Below are positions 14,803 to 22,143 of a stretch of DNA of 30,283 nucleotides, in pieces; within the stretch, counting starts at the first letter, position 1, and each line of letters opens with the position of its first letter. The translations under genes and the position numbers were made by a program. This DNA is from Euryarchaeota archaeon UBA561 (lineage in GTDB: Archaea > Thermoplasmatota > Poseidoniia > Poseidoniales > Poseidoniaceae): NCBI GenBank assembly GCA_002502295.1, contig DANX01000099.1:1-30283 (forward strand), given 5' to 3'. Under the pieces are notes generated by a model. It did not search any database. It was not told where the DNA came from and saw only the letters and a program-made list of their open reading frames with translations.

Positions 14803-16104
14803 ATGAAGGGTCGTGACCGCGTCATTCGGGACGAAATTCACCGGGATATTTTGGTCCCGGCCACGCATGCATCCATCATTGACACGCCAGAATTCCAACG
14901 CCTTCGTGCCATTCAGCAACTCTCGACCTGTGAGTACGTGTTCCCTGCTGCGACGCACAATCGATTCGCTCACTCGCTGGGTGCCTATCATCTCGCCGGC
15001 GAGTTGGCCGCCCACCTCAACGAAGTCCACCCCGGTCTCTTGTCGGATGACGATGAGGAGCTCGTTCAATTGGCTGCCCTTCTGCACGACATCGGCCATC
15101 CACCCTACTCACATCTCTTGGAGACGCCTCGGGTCTATGCGACGTACCGTTCGCATGAGGCGTGGGGCAGAGACATTTTGGAATCAGATGAAACGGCCAT
15201 CGGGAGAGCAGTGCGAGAGGTACTCGGAGACCGTCGGCTGGAGCGACTTTTCGCCCTCATGGACGGGCAAGACGAACACGATGGCGAGATTATTCCTCGC
15301 TTTTTGAAGGAAATCGTGAGCAGTCAACTTGATGTTGACCGCATGGATTACATGATTCGCGACCAAGCAAACACAGGTGCACAAATCGGTGGATTTGACA
15401 GCGCTCGGGTGATTCGTGCCCTCCGGGTCGGCGAAGACGGTCGAATGTTTGTGAAGCGCTGGGGTCTGCCAGCGATTGAGGCCTACCTCGTGACGCGATA
15501 CCACATGTACCAGCAAGTCTACTTCCACAAGGTCAACATGCTCACTCAAGCCTACCTCGTAAACATGCTTGAGCGGGCTCGGGAATTGGCGCAAGCTGGG
15601 CAATTGTCGGTGTCCGTCGAATTGGAGCACATGCTTCTCAACGAGGCCCTCACGCCCGCTCAATACGTGCTGCTCAACGATGCTCACATCAAGGTCGCTT
15701 TGCCGGCATGGGCTGTTCACGAAGACGCTCAACTTTCGGGCTACGCAAGCCGCCTCCTCTCCCGGAAAGATTTCCATAAATCCCTCCGAATTGACCACCT
15801 GACGGTGGAAATGTGCGACGTGGTGATGCCACGAATCCGAGAGCACCTCAATGAGCAAGGGTACGATGCCGATCTCGATGTCATTCTTGCCACCATTCGT
15901 AAACGAGGCTATCTCCCATACAACGGAGGCATTCTCCTCGAGGACGGCCGCGATGCATCGGAGCATTCCGCCTTGATTCGCTCGCTCGCCCAACCCCATG
16001 AACAATGCTTGATTTTCGTCCCCGAAGCCATACGGGATGAACTTGAACAAAGCGTCCGAGAGTGGATAAAACCCTCTCAATCCTCGCTTTCTCAATTTGA
16101 CTAA
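14803..16104 (+). CDS. HD-superfamily phosphohydrolase (SAMHD1/dNTPase-like, COG1078 type)
   Basis: The protein has 433 residues. It opens with a DEIHRDILV segment (10-18) and QRLRAIQQL (32-40), both typical of the family. HD-domain metal ligands are His57 (FAHSLG) and the His95-Asp96 pair (LLHDIGHPPYSH), with the distal Asp in the SQLDVDRMDYMIRD element (174-187). These are the landmarks of SAMHD1 and of bacterial and archaeal dNTP triphosphohydrolase-like proteins; the real substrate of most archaeal members is unproven. The start at 14803 is favoured over 14635 because a TATA box precedes it and because the upstream extension overlaps the 5' end of the divergent OB-fold gene. A dNTPase role would fit nucleotide-pool control next to thymidine phosphorylase, but it has its own divergent promoter. 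Confidence 0.87.
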   Translation: MKGRDRVIRDEIHRDILVPATHASIIDTPEFQRLRAIQQLSTCEYVFPAATHNRFAHSLGAYHLAGELAAHLNEVHPGLLSDDDEELVQLAALLHDIGHPPYSHLLETPRVYATYRSHEAWGRDILESDETAIGRAVREVLGDRRLERLFALMDGQDEHDGEIIPRFLKEIVSSQLDVDRMDYMIRDQANTGAQIGGFDSARVIRALRVGEDGRMFVKRWGLPAIEAYLVTRYHMYQQVYFHKVNMLTQAYLVNMLERARELAQAGQLSVSVELEHMLLNEALTPAQYVLLNDAHIKVALPAWAVHEDAQLSGYASRLLSRKDFHKSLRIDHLTVEMCDVVMPRIREHLNEQGYDADLDVILATIRKRGYLPYNGGILLEDGRDASEHSALIRSLAQPHEQCLIFVPEAIRDELEQSVREWIKPSQSSLSQFD

Positions 16105-16146
16105 TGATAAGAAAGTTCATCATTGGCGTGATTGAGCCAACCTCAA

Positions 16147-16220
16147 GGGCCCGTAGCTTAGTTGGTTAGAGCGCCCGGCTCATAACCGGGAGGTCAGGGG
16201 TTCAACTCCCTTCGGGCCCA
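16147..16220 (+). tRNA. tRNA with CAU anticodon (elongator Met or Ile2)
   Basis: A full cloverleaf folds, with acceptor GGGCCCG/CGGGCCC, discriminator A, anticodon stem CCCGG/CCGGG, loop CUCAUAA and T loop UUCAACU. The anticodon CAU lies at 16181-16183. CCA is not encoded. The G1-C72 pair and an anticodon stem without the three consecutive initiator G-C pairs argue against initiator tRNA. An elongator tRNA-Met and a tRNA-Ile2 (agmatidine-modified CAU) cannot be separated with certainty by eye. It lies between the HD gene and a surface protein on the same strand. Confidence 0.95.
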
Positions 16221-16305
16221 CACATCGCTTTACTGTCAAGGCACCGTCCTTTCGCACAACTGACCCATAATGGTTATGAGGTGGTGGGGGTTGGGAAGAC
16301 CGTTA

Positions 16306-16310
16306 GGTGA
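16306..16310 (+). promoter_or_regulatory. Shine-Dalgarno sequence of the PGF-CTERM-like protein
   Basis: GGTGA lies four bases before the ATG at 16315. It fixes that start over the upstream GTG/ATG codons at 16270-16276 and implies a message with a short leader. Confidence 0.5.
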
Positions 16311-16314
16311 GACA

Positions 16315-17253
16315 ATGTCGGCATGGAAGCGAGTCGTGGCTTTGTTGGGGATCTACTTCTGTTCACTCATGGTGGTCGCTGTGCCAGCGTCTGCCCAGGG
16401 CATCTCGGGTGCTGCGGTTTCCATGACCTGTGCACCTGGTCAAATCCAAGTTGAAGTGAAGCCTGGCGCCACTTTGACGGGCTACACCACCTGCACCGTT
16501 TCCAATCCAACGACCTATGTCGAAAAAGTCGCCATCCAGGTCACGAGCGACGGACTTGCAACCGCCGCTCCTGGCGACATGTATGTCGGCGCCGGACAAG
16601 AAGTTGACTTCCAAGTGGTTGTTCGGGCCAATCCATACATGCAAATGCAATCCCGTCAACTGACGGTCTCTGCACAGGTTCAGGAACTGAACAACTTGCC
16701 TCCCCCCAACCAAGCCTCATCGCAAGTCAACGCACTGATCAATATCATGCAATTCAGCATCGTTCAAGTTGAGGCCGTTGAACCCTTTGTCCAACTCATG
16801 CCAAAGACCGACAAGAACTTCCAGTTCAAGGTGTACAACTTCGGCAACCAAATGGACAGGATGAAAATCGGCGTGACACCGGACACTCGTGAGTCCCTTG
16901 AGGAAGCCGGTTTCACCGTTAACCTCCCGCAAACCGTCGTCACGATTGAGCCCAACACCGCTCCAGAGACCGCACGTATCATGGTGAGAACTCCCAAGAA
17001 CCAGGGTTGGTCCGATGCGTACCACGTCCTCGAATTCTTCGCTGAATCTGAGTTTGCTTGCCAGAACGGTGGTTGCAACCGTGAATCGCAGATGATCACC
17101 GTCTATGTTCGTGGTGTTTATTTGCCAGGCTTTGAAGTGGTTCCAGCCATCTCGATGATCGCTTTGGCCGGTGCAGTCGCTGGTCGTCGTTTCCTGAACA
17201 CGGAAGAAGACGGCGAAGAAGAGGCATGGCGTGAGTCGGCTCCCGGCCTTTGA
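16315..17253 (+). CDS. Secreted surface protein with PGF-CTERM-like C-terminal anchor
   Basis: The protein has 312 residues. A signal peptide (1-27: WKRVV, hydrophobic core, ASA cleavage site) is followed by about 240 residues of beta-rich sequence with two Ig-like stretches. The first contains CTVSNPTTYVEKVAIQV, and the second FQFKVYNFGNQMDRMKIGV, resembling NPCBM-associated/CARDB-type modules. At 271 begins a PGF motif, then a hydrophobic helix, then RR (291-292). This is the archaeosortase-type tripartite order, although about 20 acidic residues follow the arginines. Two cysteines (CQNGGC) could form a small disulfide loop. A structural or adhesive surface role is likely, but no specific function can be given. 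A TATA-like region may lie at 16267-16277, giving a leader of roughly 20 bases. Confidence 0.78.
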   Translation: MSAWKRVVALLGIYFCSLMVVAVPASAQGISGAAVSMTCAPGQIQVEVKPGATLTGYTTCTVSNPTTYVEKVAIQVTSDGLATAAPGDMYVGAGQEVDFQVVVRANPYMQMQSRQLTVSAQVQELNNLPPPNQASSQVNALINIMQFSIVQVEAVEPFVQLMPKTDKNFQFKVYNFGNQMDRMKIGVTPDTRESLEEAGFTVNLPQTVVTIEPNTAPETARIMVRTPKNQGWSDAYHVLEFFAESEFACQNGGCNRESQMITVYVRGVYLPGFEVVPAISMIALAGAVAGRRFLNTEEDGEEEAWRESAPGL

Positions 17254-17274
17254 CGGGACTCGTTCAAAACACCT

Positions 17275-17293
17275 CCCTGTGAATCATACAGGG
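17275..17293. repeat. Short inverted repeat between two surface-protein genes
   Basis: CCCTGT and ACAGGG face each other across a seven-base loop, 21 bases after the stop of the preceding gene and about 50 bases before the next start. It could be a transcript hairpin or an operator. No T tract follows, so a terminator of the bacterial type is unlikely. Confidence 0.35.
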
Positions 17294-17343
17294 GTTGAAT
17301 TGATAACACCGTTTAGTGAACACGACAATATCGGGGACTGACC

Positions 17344-18579
17344 ATGGGTGGATTGTTAGACAAGGCGAACGCTACAAAACAAACTGAAGACGCGAAAGCA
17401 GCGGAGCCAGCTCCGGTTGTTGTGAATGCAACTTCCTCGTCTGAACCTCCCGCTCACAAGAAGGAGATGCCCCCCATTTCAGGCTCCCCTGACACCGCCA
17501 CCAAGGTGAACCTCGCTGGCTGGGTCATCATCCTCCTCGGCGCCATTCTTTCCCTCCAAGGCGGTGCTTGGGGCTTTGTCGTTGTTGCGATTGTTCTCGT
17601 CGCTGGAATCGGTGCAATCGTTCAAGCCGACCGAATGCGAGGGAGCGTCAGTAAGCCCAAACTTTACGCCACAATAGTCGTGGCGTTGTTGGTCGCCTCT
17701 GGCCCGTACATTCTGGTTATGGTTTTCCCGTCGAATGCCAACATCGCGGTTACCGACATCAGCATTGATGAAGACAATGACGAACTGGATTTTGCTATCC
17801 GTGGTAGTTTCTCCTCGGTGGACGTTGAAATCTTATCTGAGGGTGAAAGCCTGTGGCAGGGGTCTGCGGATATGACGAGCGAGATCAAGCGTTTTAATGT
17901 ACCAATCAATGAATTCTTTGACGGAAATACAGAGACTTACGATGGCACAGTGATCAAAACCTACACTCTGTCTGCAACCTCTTCAAATGGAAACAGCGTA
18001 GAATTGGACATCAATTCTCGACATCTTACACGTCATGCGCAAAACGGAGGTGTGCAGTTCACCACCTATGTCTCAACCGATACAGGCACGAGTGCCAGCG
18101 GAAGTTCGTCAACGATAGAAGGCTTGAGGTTAGAGGCATTCGTTGGCCTGTTTTCCAATGGAGAGAAAGCCATGGACGATGGAAAACACAGTTATGCGTT
18201 GAGCACCAACATGAGGGCTTTTGTCGGGCAACAAACCTACACGGTCACCATTACTTCTCCAGGAGGATCACAATATACACACCCTGTCGTGACACTTGAC
18301 GGAGATGTGGCAAAATGGACCTCCACTCATTCGGGTGCAAAATCCTCACCCGTTTTCGGTTTCCTTCCATTGTCCGGAACGGCGGTCGATGTTGATGGAT
18401 TTGAATACGTTGAAAAGGAAGAATTCTTTGACGGAAATGGATGTTATGACTTCACGCTCTCTGTAACGAATGTCAATCTTGGGCCGGAGTATTCCGACAC
18501 GTTCACTGTGGTCGACTCGTGGGAAATTAACTGGGACAGCGAGAATGAAGAAGAGCGCAAATCAAATCCAGCTTGTTGA
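17344..18579 (+). CDS. Membrane protein with N-terminal helices and repeated extracellular domain, function unknown
   Basis: The protein has 411 residues. A polar, Ala/Pro-rich cytoplasmic N-terminus (1 to about 52) leads into three hydrophobic segments (about 56-72, 74-92 and 106-126) and then about 285 residues that should face outward. The outer part has two beta-rich units that each contain EFFDGN (190-195 and 360-365); the underlying 18-base DNA is identical in both copies (17911-17928 and 18421-18438). Base composition falls here: I counted 22, 29, 28 and 29 G+C in four 60-base lines (17881, 17941, 18001, 18241), against 37 in a line of the HD gene (15001). I recognise no family. The upstream region has only a weak TTTAGT at 17312-17317 as a possible TATA element. 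Confidence 0.65.
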   Translation: MGGLLDKANATKQTEDAKAAEPAPVVVNATSSSEPPAHKKEMPPISGSPDTATKVNLAGWVIILLGAILSLQGGAWGFVVVAIVLVAGIGAIVQADRMRGSVSKPKLYATIVVALLVASGPYILVMVFPSNANIAVTDISIDEDNDELDFAIRGSFSSVDVEILSEGESLWQGSADMTSEIKRFNVPINEFFDGNTETYDGTVIKTYTLSATSSNGNSVELDINSRHLTRHAQNGGVQFTTYVSTDTGTSASGSSSTIEGLRLEAFVGLFSNGEKAMDDGKHSYALSTNMRAFVGQQTYTVTITSPGGSQYTHPVVTLDGDVAKWTSTHSGAKSSPVFGFLPLSGTAVDVDGFEYVEKEEFFDGNGCYDFTLSVTNVNLGPEYSDTFTVVDSWEINWDSENEEERKSNPAC

Positions 18580-18798
18580 GTTTCTTTTCAACGGCTCATA
18601 ATGCAGTTGGCCCTTTTTGGAGGGCATTTTGTTGAACAGCGAGGACGAAGGCTTGTTCTGGTTTGAAGTGATTCTCGCATGAGATGATGCCTTGAACGCT
18701 GCATGCCGATTGAGAGGAAATGGGCTGGGCCTATGAGGGCCACGGGGTCTCGGCTCACTCGTGAGGGAATGGGTCGGTTCGATGCTCATGCGACGTAC
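18580..18798. other. Convergent intergenic region with T-rich tracts
   Basis: This 219-base gap lies between two genes that face each other. A short inverted repeat GCCC/GGGC (18610-18625) encloses five T and is followed by ATTTTG, which may end the rightward transcript. An open frame on the minus strand (18562-18789, 75 codons) has low-complexity Ser/Pro/Arg-rich content and I do not think it is a gene. Confidence 0.4.
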
Positions 18799-20622
18799 TC
18801 AGTCGTCATCTTCGTCTGTATCCTGAAGGTCGTAAATCGATGATTGAGCCAGTTCATCGGGTTCTTCGCTTCCTTCATCCACAACGACATCGTCCATTGT
18901 TTCAACCGGCTCTTCCCTGGATTCCTCCTCATGTTCCTCCTCAGGTTCCTCCACATCATCCGCTGAATCTGCGTACGTTACGTATTCCTTTTCCTGCTTA
19001 TTGCGCTGGGAGGCGGCGAACAAAGCAAGGGCCACGAAGCCTGCGATTGCAACGATGTAGATGATGAGTGGAGCCTCTTCAACCTCCACGGCGTATTCCC
19101 AGGTGACAACGGGCGATGTCGCACCGTCGGTGTCAACGACAAGGTCGGCAATGCCATTCAATGCATTCGGGAGCAGAGGTTTGCACGACAAGGCAGCATC
19201 CCCCGCTTTGTAAGCGTACCATGTGAACGGGACGTCCTTCGACTCGCCAGCGGCGAGGCTCACGACCATTTGGGTGGTGTCTGCAATGTCATCTCCTTCA
19301 TAGCACCAAATGCTGATGCTCGTTGCGTCTGCGGCCCCCGTGTTTTCAACGGTAACCATTCCTGAGACGCTTTTGTTAGCCACGCCGACGTTTGTTTCAG
19401 GAGCAACGGCCGTGACCTGAACGAACGGAAGTTCGAGTTCAATGTTCCCCGATGAAGTGGTCGGTGCGTCAATGGTGCGGGAATACACACCCCAACTGCT
19501 TGAAATCGAAAGGGTGATGCTCGCATCTTCTTGATGTTCAACGCCATCTCCGTCCATCCAAGCCACGATTCGCTTGTGTTCATTGGTGGCTCCTTGGTCC
19601 ACCAATACGATGTATCCGTTTTCGTCGGTTAAATCATTCCAATCGGCGGCACCCCAACCTATGTTGTAAATATCGAGGCTACCGTTTGGAATGTTGGTGC
19701 TCAAGGTCCGCTCGGTCAAGAGTCGAATCCATGCATCGGTTGTTCCGCCAGTTCCTTGGCTGTTTGTGTAAGCGATGGTGGCCTCATCGCGGAGGATGAT
19801 GTCCTCATCGGTTCGTGAACCGCTGATGATGCTGTTAATGACCGATACGGAAGCGGTACTGGCGGCGTCCACAGGGGCGCTCCCAACGAGTTCTGCGTTG
19901 TCAAATTTACAGAGTCCTTCACAGTGAATGTTTGCGCCCGAAACCATGCTGCTTGTCACGGTTAGATCGCCGTGAGCATGGATGTCAAATCCAGATTGGA
20001 ACCAATAGAGCGGCGCTTCGGTTGCTGTAATTTCTTGAGCCATGAGCGTGGACGCATCGCCCCCGCTATGAATGGCCTTGGCCCACATGACATAGGTTGG
20101 TGTGAAGTAGGAGGTTTCAATGGAAATTTCTAAGTCCGTGGCATTGAGGGGAACATCAAACTGTACGATATCAGTCCCAGAAGCGTTGATGGTGGTGTTT
20201 CCGTAAGTGACATCAACTGTTCCTCCATCCGAGATGATGTGATCGAATTTGAGTTGTAACACACCTTCATCGGCGAGGTCTCCAAAGTTCAACGTAAGCA
20301 CTGAGGGTGCGAACGGATTGGCGTCGACCCGCAGTCCTGCGTTGAGGTCATCGCTGAGAAGAGCGCCATTGGTCACGACCAACTGGCCACCGCTCTCGAC
20401 GGTGATGGATGAACCCGTGGCCATGCTGATGTTGGCACTGACGGTCAAAACAGCTCCGTCCATGACAAGGACATGGCCGTCCATCCCACCGTCCTCAGTC
20501 CACGTCTCAGATTCTGTAATGGTCGTTGAATCTCCTTGCGTGGGTGGTTGGGCGGCTCCAAAGGGAACGCCCAGCATCAGCAGGACGAGAAGAAGCGCGG
20601 CGACTGGTTTGTGGGTTCGCAT
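18799..20622 (-). CDS. Secreted single-pass membrane protein with beta-helix-like and CARDB-like domains and acidic tail
   Basis: The protein has 607 residues. A signal peptide (1 to about 24, cleavage near FGAAQ) is followed by a stretch rich in short beta-strand turns of the kind V-L-V-M-D-G-A-V-L-T-V and I-T-V-E-S-G-G-Q-L-V-V (50-90). This resembles right-handed beta-helix or bactofilin-like sequence. Further polar beta-rich sequence follows. Near 425-510 a CARDB-type module appears (VTVENTGAADATSISIW, then LAAGESKDVPFTW). One membrane helix (about 515-538) precedes a cytoplasmic tail of about 70 residues that is mostly Glu and Asp, ending DTDEDDD. The start is ATG, with a TATA-like element 27 bases upstream on the same strand. 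A surface structural or binding role is likely; no enzyme motif is seen. Confidence 0.75.
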   Translation of the reverse strand: MRTHKPVAALLLVLLMLGVPFGAAQPPTQGDSTTITESETWTEDGGMDGHVLVMDGAVLTVSANISMATGSSITVESGGQLVVTNGALLSDDLNAGLRVDANPFAPSVLTLNFGDLADEGVLQLKFDHIISDGGTVDVTYGNTTINASGTDIVQFDVPLNATDLEISIETSYFTPTYVMWAKAIHSGGDASTLMAQEITATEAPLYWFQSGFDIHAHGDLTVTSSMVSGANIHCEGLCKFDNAELVGSAPVDAASTASVSVINSIISGSRTDEDIILRDEATIAYTNSQGTGGTTDAWIRLLTERTLSTNIPNGSLDIYNIGWGAADWNDLTDENGYIVLVDQGATNEHKRIVAWMDGDGVEHQEDASITLSISSSWGVYSRTIDAPTTSSGNIELELPFVQVTAVAPETNVGVANKSVSGMVTVENTGAADATSISIWCYEGDDIADTTQMVVSLAAGESKDVPFTWYAYKAGDAALSCKPLLPNALNGIADLVVDTDGATSPVVTWEYAVEVEEAPLIIYIVAIAGFVALALFAASQRNKQEKEYVTYADSADDVEEPEEEHEEESREEPVETMDDVVVDEGSEEPDELAQSSIYDLQDTDEDDD

Positions 20623-20645
20623 GGTTCGGTTAAAAATTCGTGGTG

Positions 20646-20651
20646 GATAAG
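20646..20651 (-). promoter_or_regulatory. TATA-like box of the secreted acidic-tail protein
   Basis: On the minus strand CTTATC is centred about 26.5 bases before the ATG at 20622, consistent with a leaderless message. It shares a 100-base divergent intergenic region with purD. Confidence 0.35.
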
Positions 20652-20692
20652 GGTTCTTCCATCATGCGCGCACAAACGGCCACCGCGAAGGG

Positions 20693-20698
20693 CTTATT
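20693..20698 (+). promoter_or_regulatory. TATA-like box of purD
   Basis: CTTATT is centred about 27.5 bases before the purD ATG at 20723. No Shine-Dalgarno sequence is present, so purD is probably leaderless. Confidence 0.4.
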
Positions 20699-20722
20699 CA
20701 TCGTCGGAGGCCACGGTGTAGT

Positions 20723-21997
20723 ATGGACAAAGCAACGGTTGTCGTGGTTGGAAGTGGTGGTCGTGAACATGCCCTTTGCCTTTCGCTTGATTCCTCACCC
20801 AAGGTCGGTTCCATCCATTGCGTTCCGGGCAATGCAGGCACCTCCCAACTGGCGACCAACCACGCCAATGACATGACGACATCGTCCTTGGTTGCGCTGT
20901 TTGAACAGCTCGATGCAGACCTTGTGGTCGTTGGACCTGAAGCACCCTTGTGCGCAGGGCTAGCCGACGCTTGTGCCGAACAAGGAATCGCTTGTTTTGG
21001 ACCGGTGTCAGCTCTGGCGCATTTGGAGGGTTCGAAACTCCACGCTAAGCAAACGATGCAAGCCGCAGGAGTGCCAACTGCAGCCTTTCAGCGTCTTGAC
21101 GCTGAGAGCGATGTTGATGAGGCATTGGACGCCTATGCGGGCTATCCTTGGGTCGTCAAACGGGACGTTTTAGCCGGTGGCAAAGGCGTTGTTGTCACCG
21201 AAGATCGACTTGAAGCGAAGCGGTTCATTCAGTCCTCCATTCAGACCGATGGTTTTGTTCTCCTAGAAGCGTTCCTCCCAGGTGAGGAGGCCAGCATGCT
21301 GGTCATCATGGACGGCACGGCTTACAAGGCACTTCCCGCCAGTCAGGACCACAAGCGCGCTTACGATGGCGACAAGGGGCCAAACACGGGGGGAATGGGC
21401 GCCTACTGCCCTGCTCCGGTTGTTTCCCCGTCCGTGCACAAAAAAATTATTTCACGAATTGTGGCACCAATGCACCAACACTTGTCATCGCTTGCCATCC
21501 CCTATCGCGGTGTGTTGTTCATCGGCCTCATGATCGATCAACAGGATGACCCGTATGTGGTGGAATTCAACGTGCGATTCGGAGATCCTGAATGCCAGGT
21601 CACGCTTCCGTTGATTGAAACCGACATGTACGAATTGATGCACGGGGCAGCGACTGAAACGCTGAGTGACGTTGAACTTCACCTCCGTAAAGGTTCGGCG
21701 GTAACCGTCGTCCTCGCCTCTGAGGGTTATCCTGCCTCCCCTCAGAAAGGACGATTGATTCGTGGTTTGGCCGAAGTTGTCAACGGGTCAACTTACGGGA
21801 AAGCATGGGTGAATTTCGCAGGTGTTTCAATCGACGATACGGGCGAGTTCATCGCCTCGGGTGGTCGCGTGCTATCGTGCACTGCTGTGGGAAATGACGT
21901 CAAAACCACCCAACAAATGGCTTACGAATTACTCGGAAACATCAACCTTGAGGGCGGTCATTTCCGCACGGATATCGCTCATCGAGCCATGCGGTAA
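20723..21997 (+). CDS. purD: Phosphoribosylamine-glycine ligase (GAR synthetase)
   Basis: This 424-residue ATP-grasp enzyme is of normal length for PurD. It joins phosphoribosylamine and glycine using ATP, the second step of de novo purine synthesis, in the cytoplasm. Landmarks are the N-domain VVVGSGGREHAL (7-18), VVVGPEAPL (68-76), the ATP-grasp loop LAGGKGVVV (150-158), the PurD signature GDKGPNTGGMGAYCPAP (216-232) and the metal-binding EFNVRFGDPECQ (281-292). The C-terminal domain is complete, ending with residues around 424. It stands alone, divergent from a surface-protein gene and about 19 kb from purE in this window. All signature residues I can check are intact. Confidence 0.97.
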   Translation: MDKATVVVVGSGGREHALCLSLDSSPKVGSIHCVPGNAGTSQLATNHANDMTTSSLVALFEQLDADLVVVGPEAPLCAGLADACAEQGIACFGPVSALAHLEGSKLHAKQTMQAAGVPTAAFQRLDAESDVDEALDAYAGYPWVVKRDVLAGGKGVVVTEDRLEAKRFIQSSIQTDGFVLLEAFLPGEEASMLVIMDGTAYKALPASQDHKRAYDGDKGPNTGGMGAYCPAPVVSPSVHKKIISRIVAPMHQHLSSLAIPYRGVLFIGLMIDQQDDPYVVEFNVRFGDPECQVTLPLIETDMYELMHGAATETLSDVELHLRKGSAVTVVLASEGYPASPQKGRLIRGLAEVVNGSTYGKAWVNFAGVSIDDTGEFIASGGRVLSCTAVGNDVKTTQQMAYELLGNINLEGGHFRTDIAHRAMR

Positions 21998-22004
21998 TAC
22001 AGTC

Positions 22005-22010
22005 TTTTTT
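22005..22010 (+). terminator. Oligo-T tract after purD
   Basis: Six consecutive T begin eight bases after the purD TAA, as expected for archaeal intrinsic termination. Confidence 0.4.
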
Positions 22011-22017
22011 GCCGTAA

Positions 22018-22025
22018 TTTATATC
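22018..22025 (+). promoter_or_regulatory. Possible TATA box for the giant aglB gene
   Basis: TTTATATC is the most AT-rich TATA-like element upstream of the ATG at 22144. Used as a promoter it would start transcription near 22050 and leave a leader of about 95 bases. Closer candidates (CTCTAAAAG near 22075) are also possible. Confidence 0.35.
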
Positions 22026-22107
22026 ATAAGCAAAAGGGCGACTGAGAGACAGCCAAAACCGTGGTAACCCATCATCTCTAAAAGGGGGTCAGAAGTGGCC
22101 AACGACG

Positions 22108-22123
22108 CCAGCCTTGAGGCTGG
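22108..22123 (+). promoter_or_regulatory. Leader hairpin upstream of aglB
   Basis: CCAGCC and GGCTGG form a perfect six-base stem with a TTGA loop. It ends nine bases before a GAGG ribosome binding site (22133-22136). It could influence translation initiation or mRNA stability of the following gene. Confidence 0.4.
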
Positions 22124-22132
22124 ACATAAAAT

Positions 22133-22136
22133 GAGG
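22133..22136 (+). promoter_or_regulatory. Shine-Dalgarno sequence of aglB
   Basis: GAGG lies seven bases before the ATG at 22144. An in-frame TGA at 22132-22134 overlaps it, so 22144 is the first possible ATG of the frame. Confidence 0.45.
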
Positions 22137-22143
22137 GATACAT

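Noticed and set aside
15184..16095. Open frame of 303 codons on the minus strand
   Set aside because: It lies entirely opposite the HD-domain gene, whose motifs are clear. Long antisense frames are common at this composition, and I see no domain in it.
16270..16314. Start at 16270 for the PGF-CTERM-like protein
   Set aside because: The extra residues contain WW and charged positions before the signal peptide, and GGTGA sits just before the ATG at 16315.
18562..18789. Small gene of 75 codons on the minus strand in the convergent gap
   Set aside because: Its composition is unlike a protein, it has no ribosome site or TATA box at the right place, and it overlaps the end of the preceding gene.
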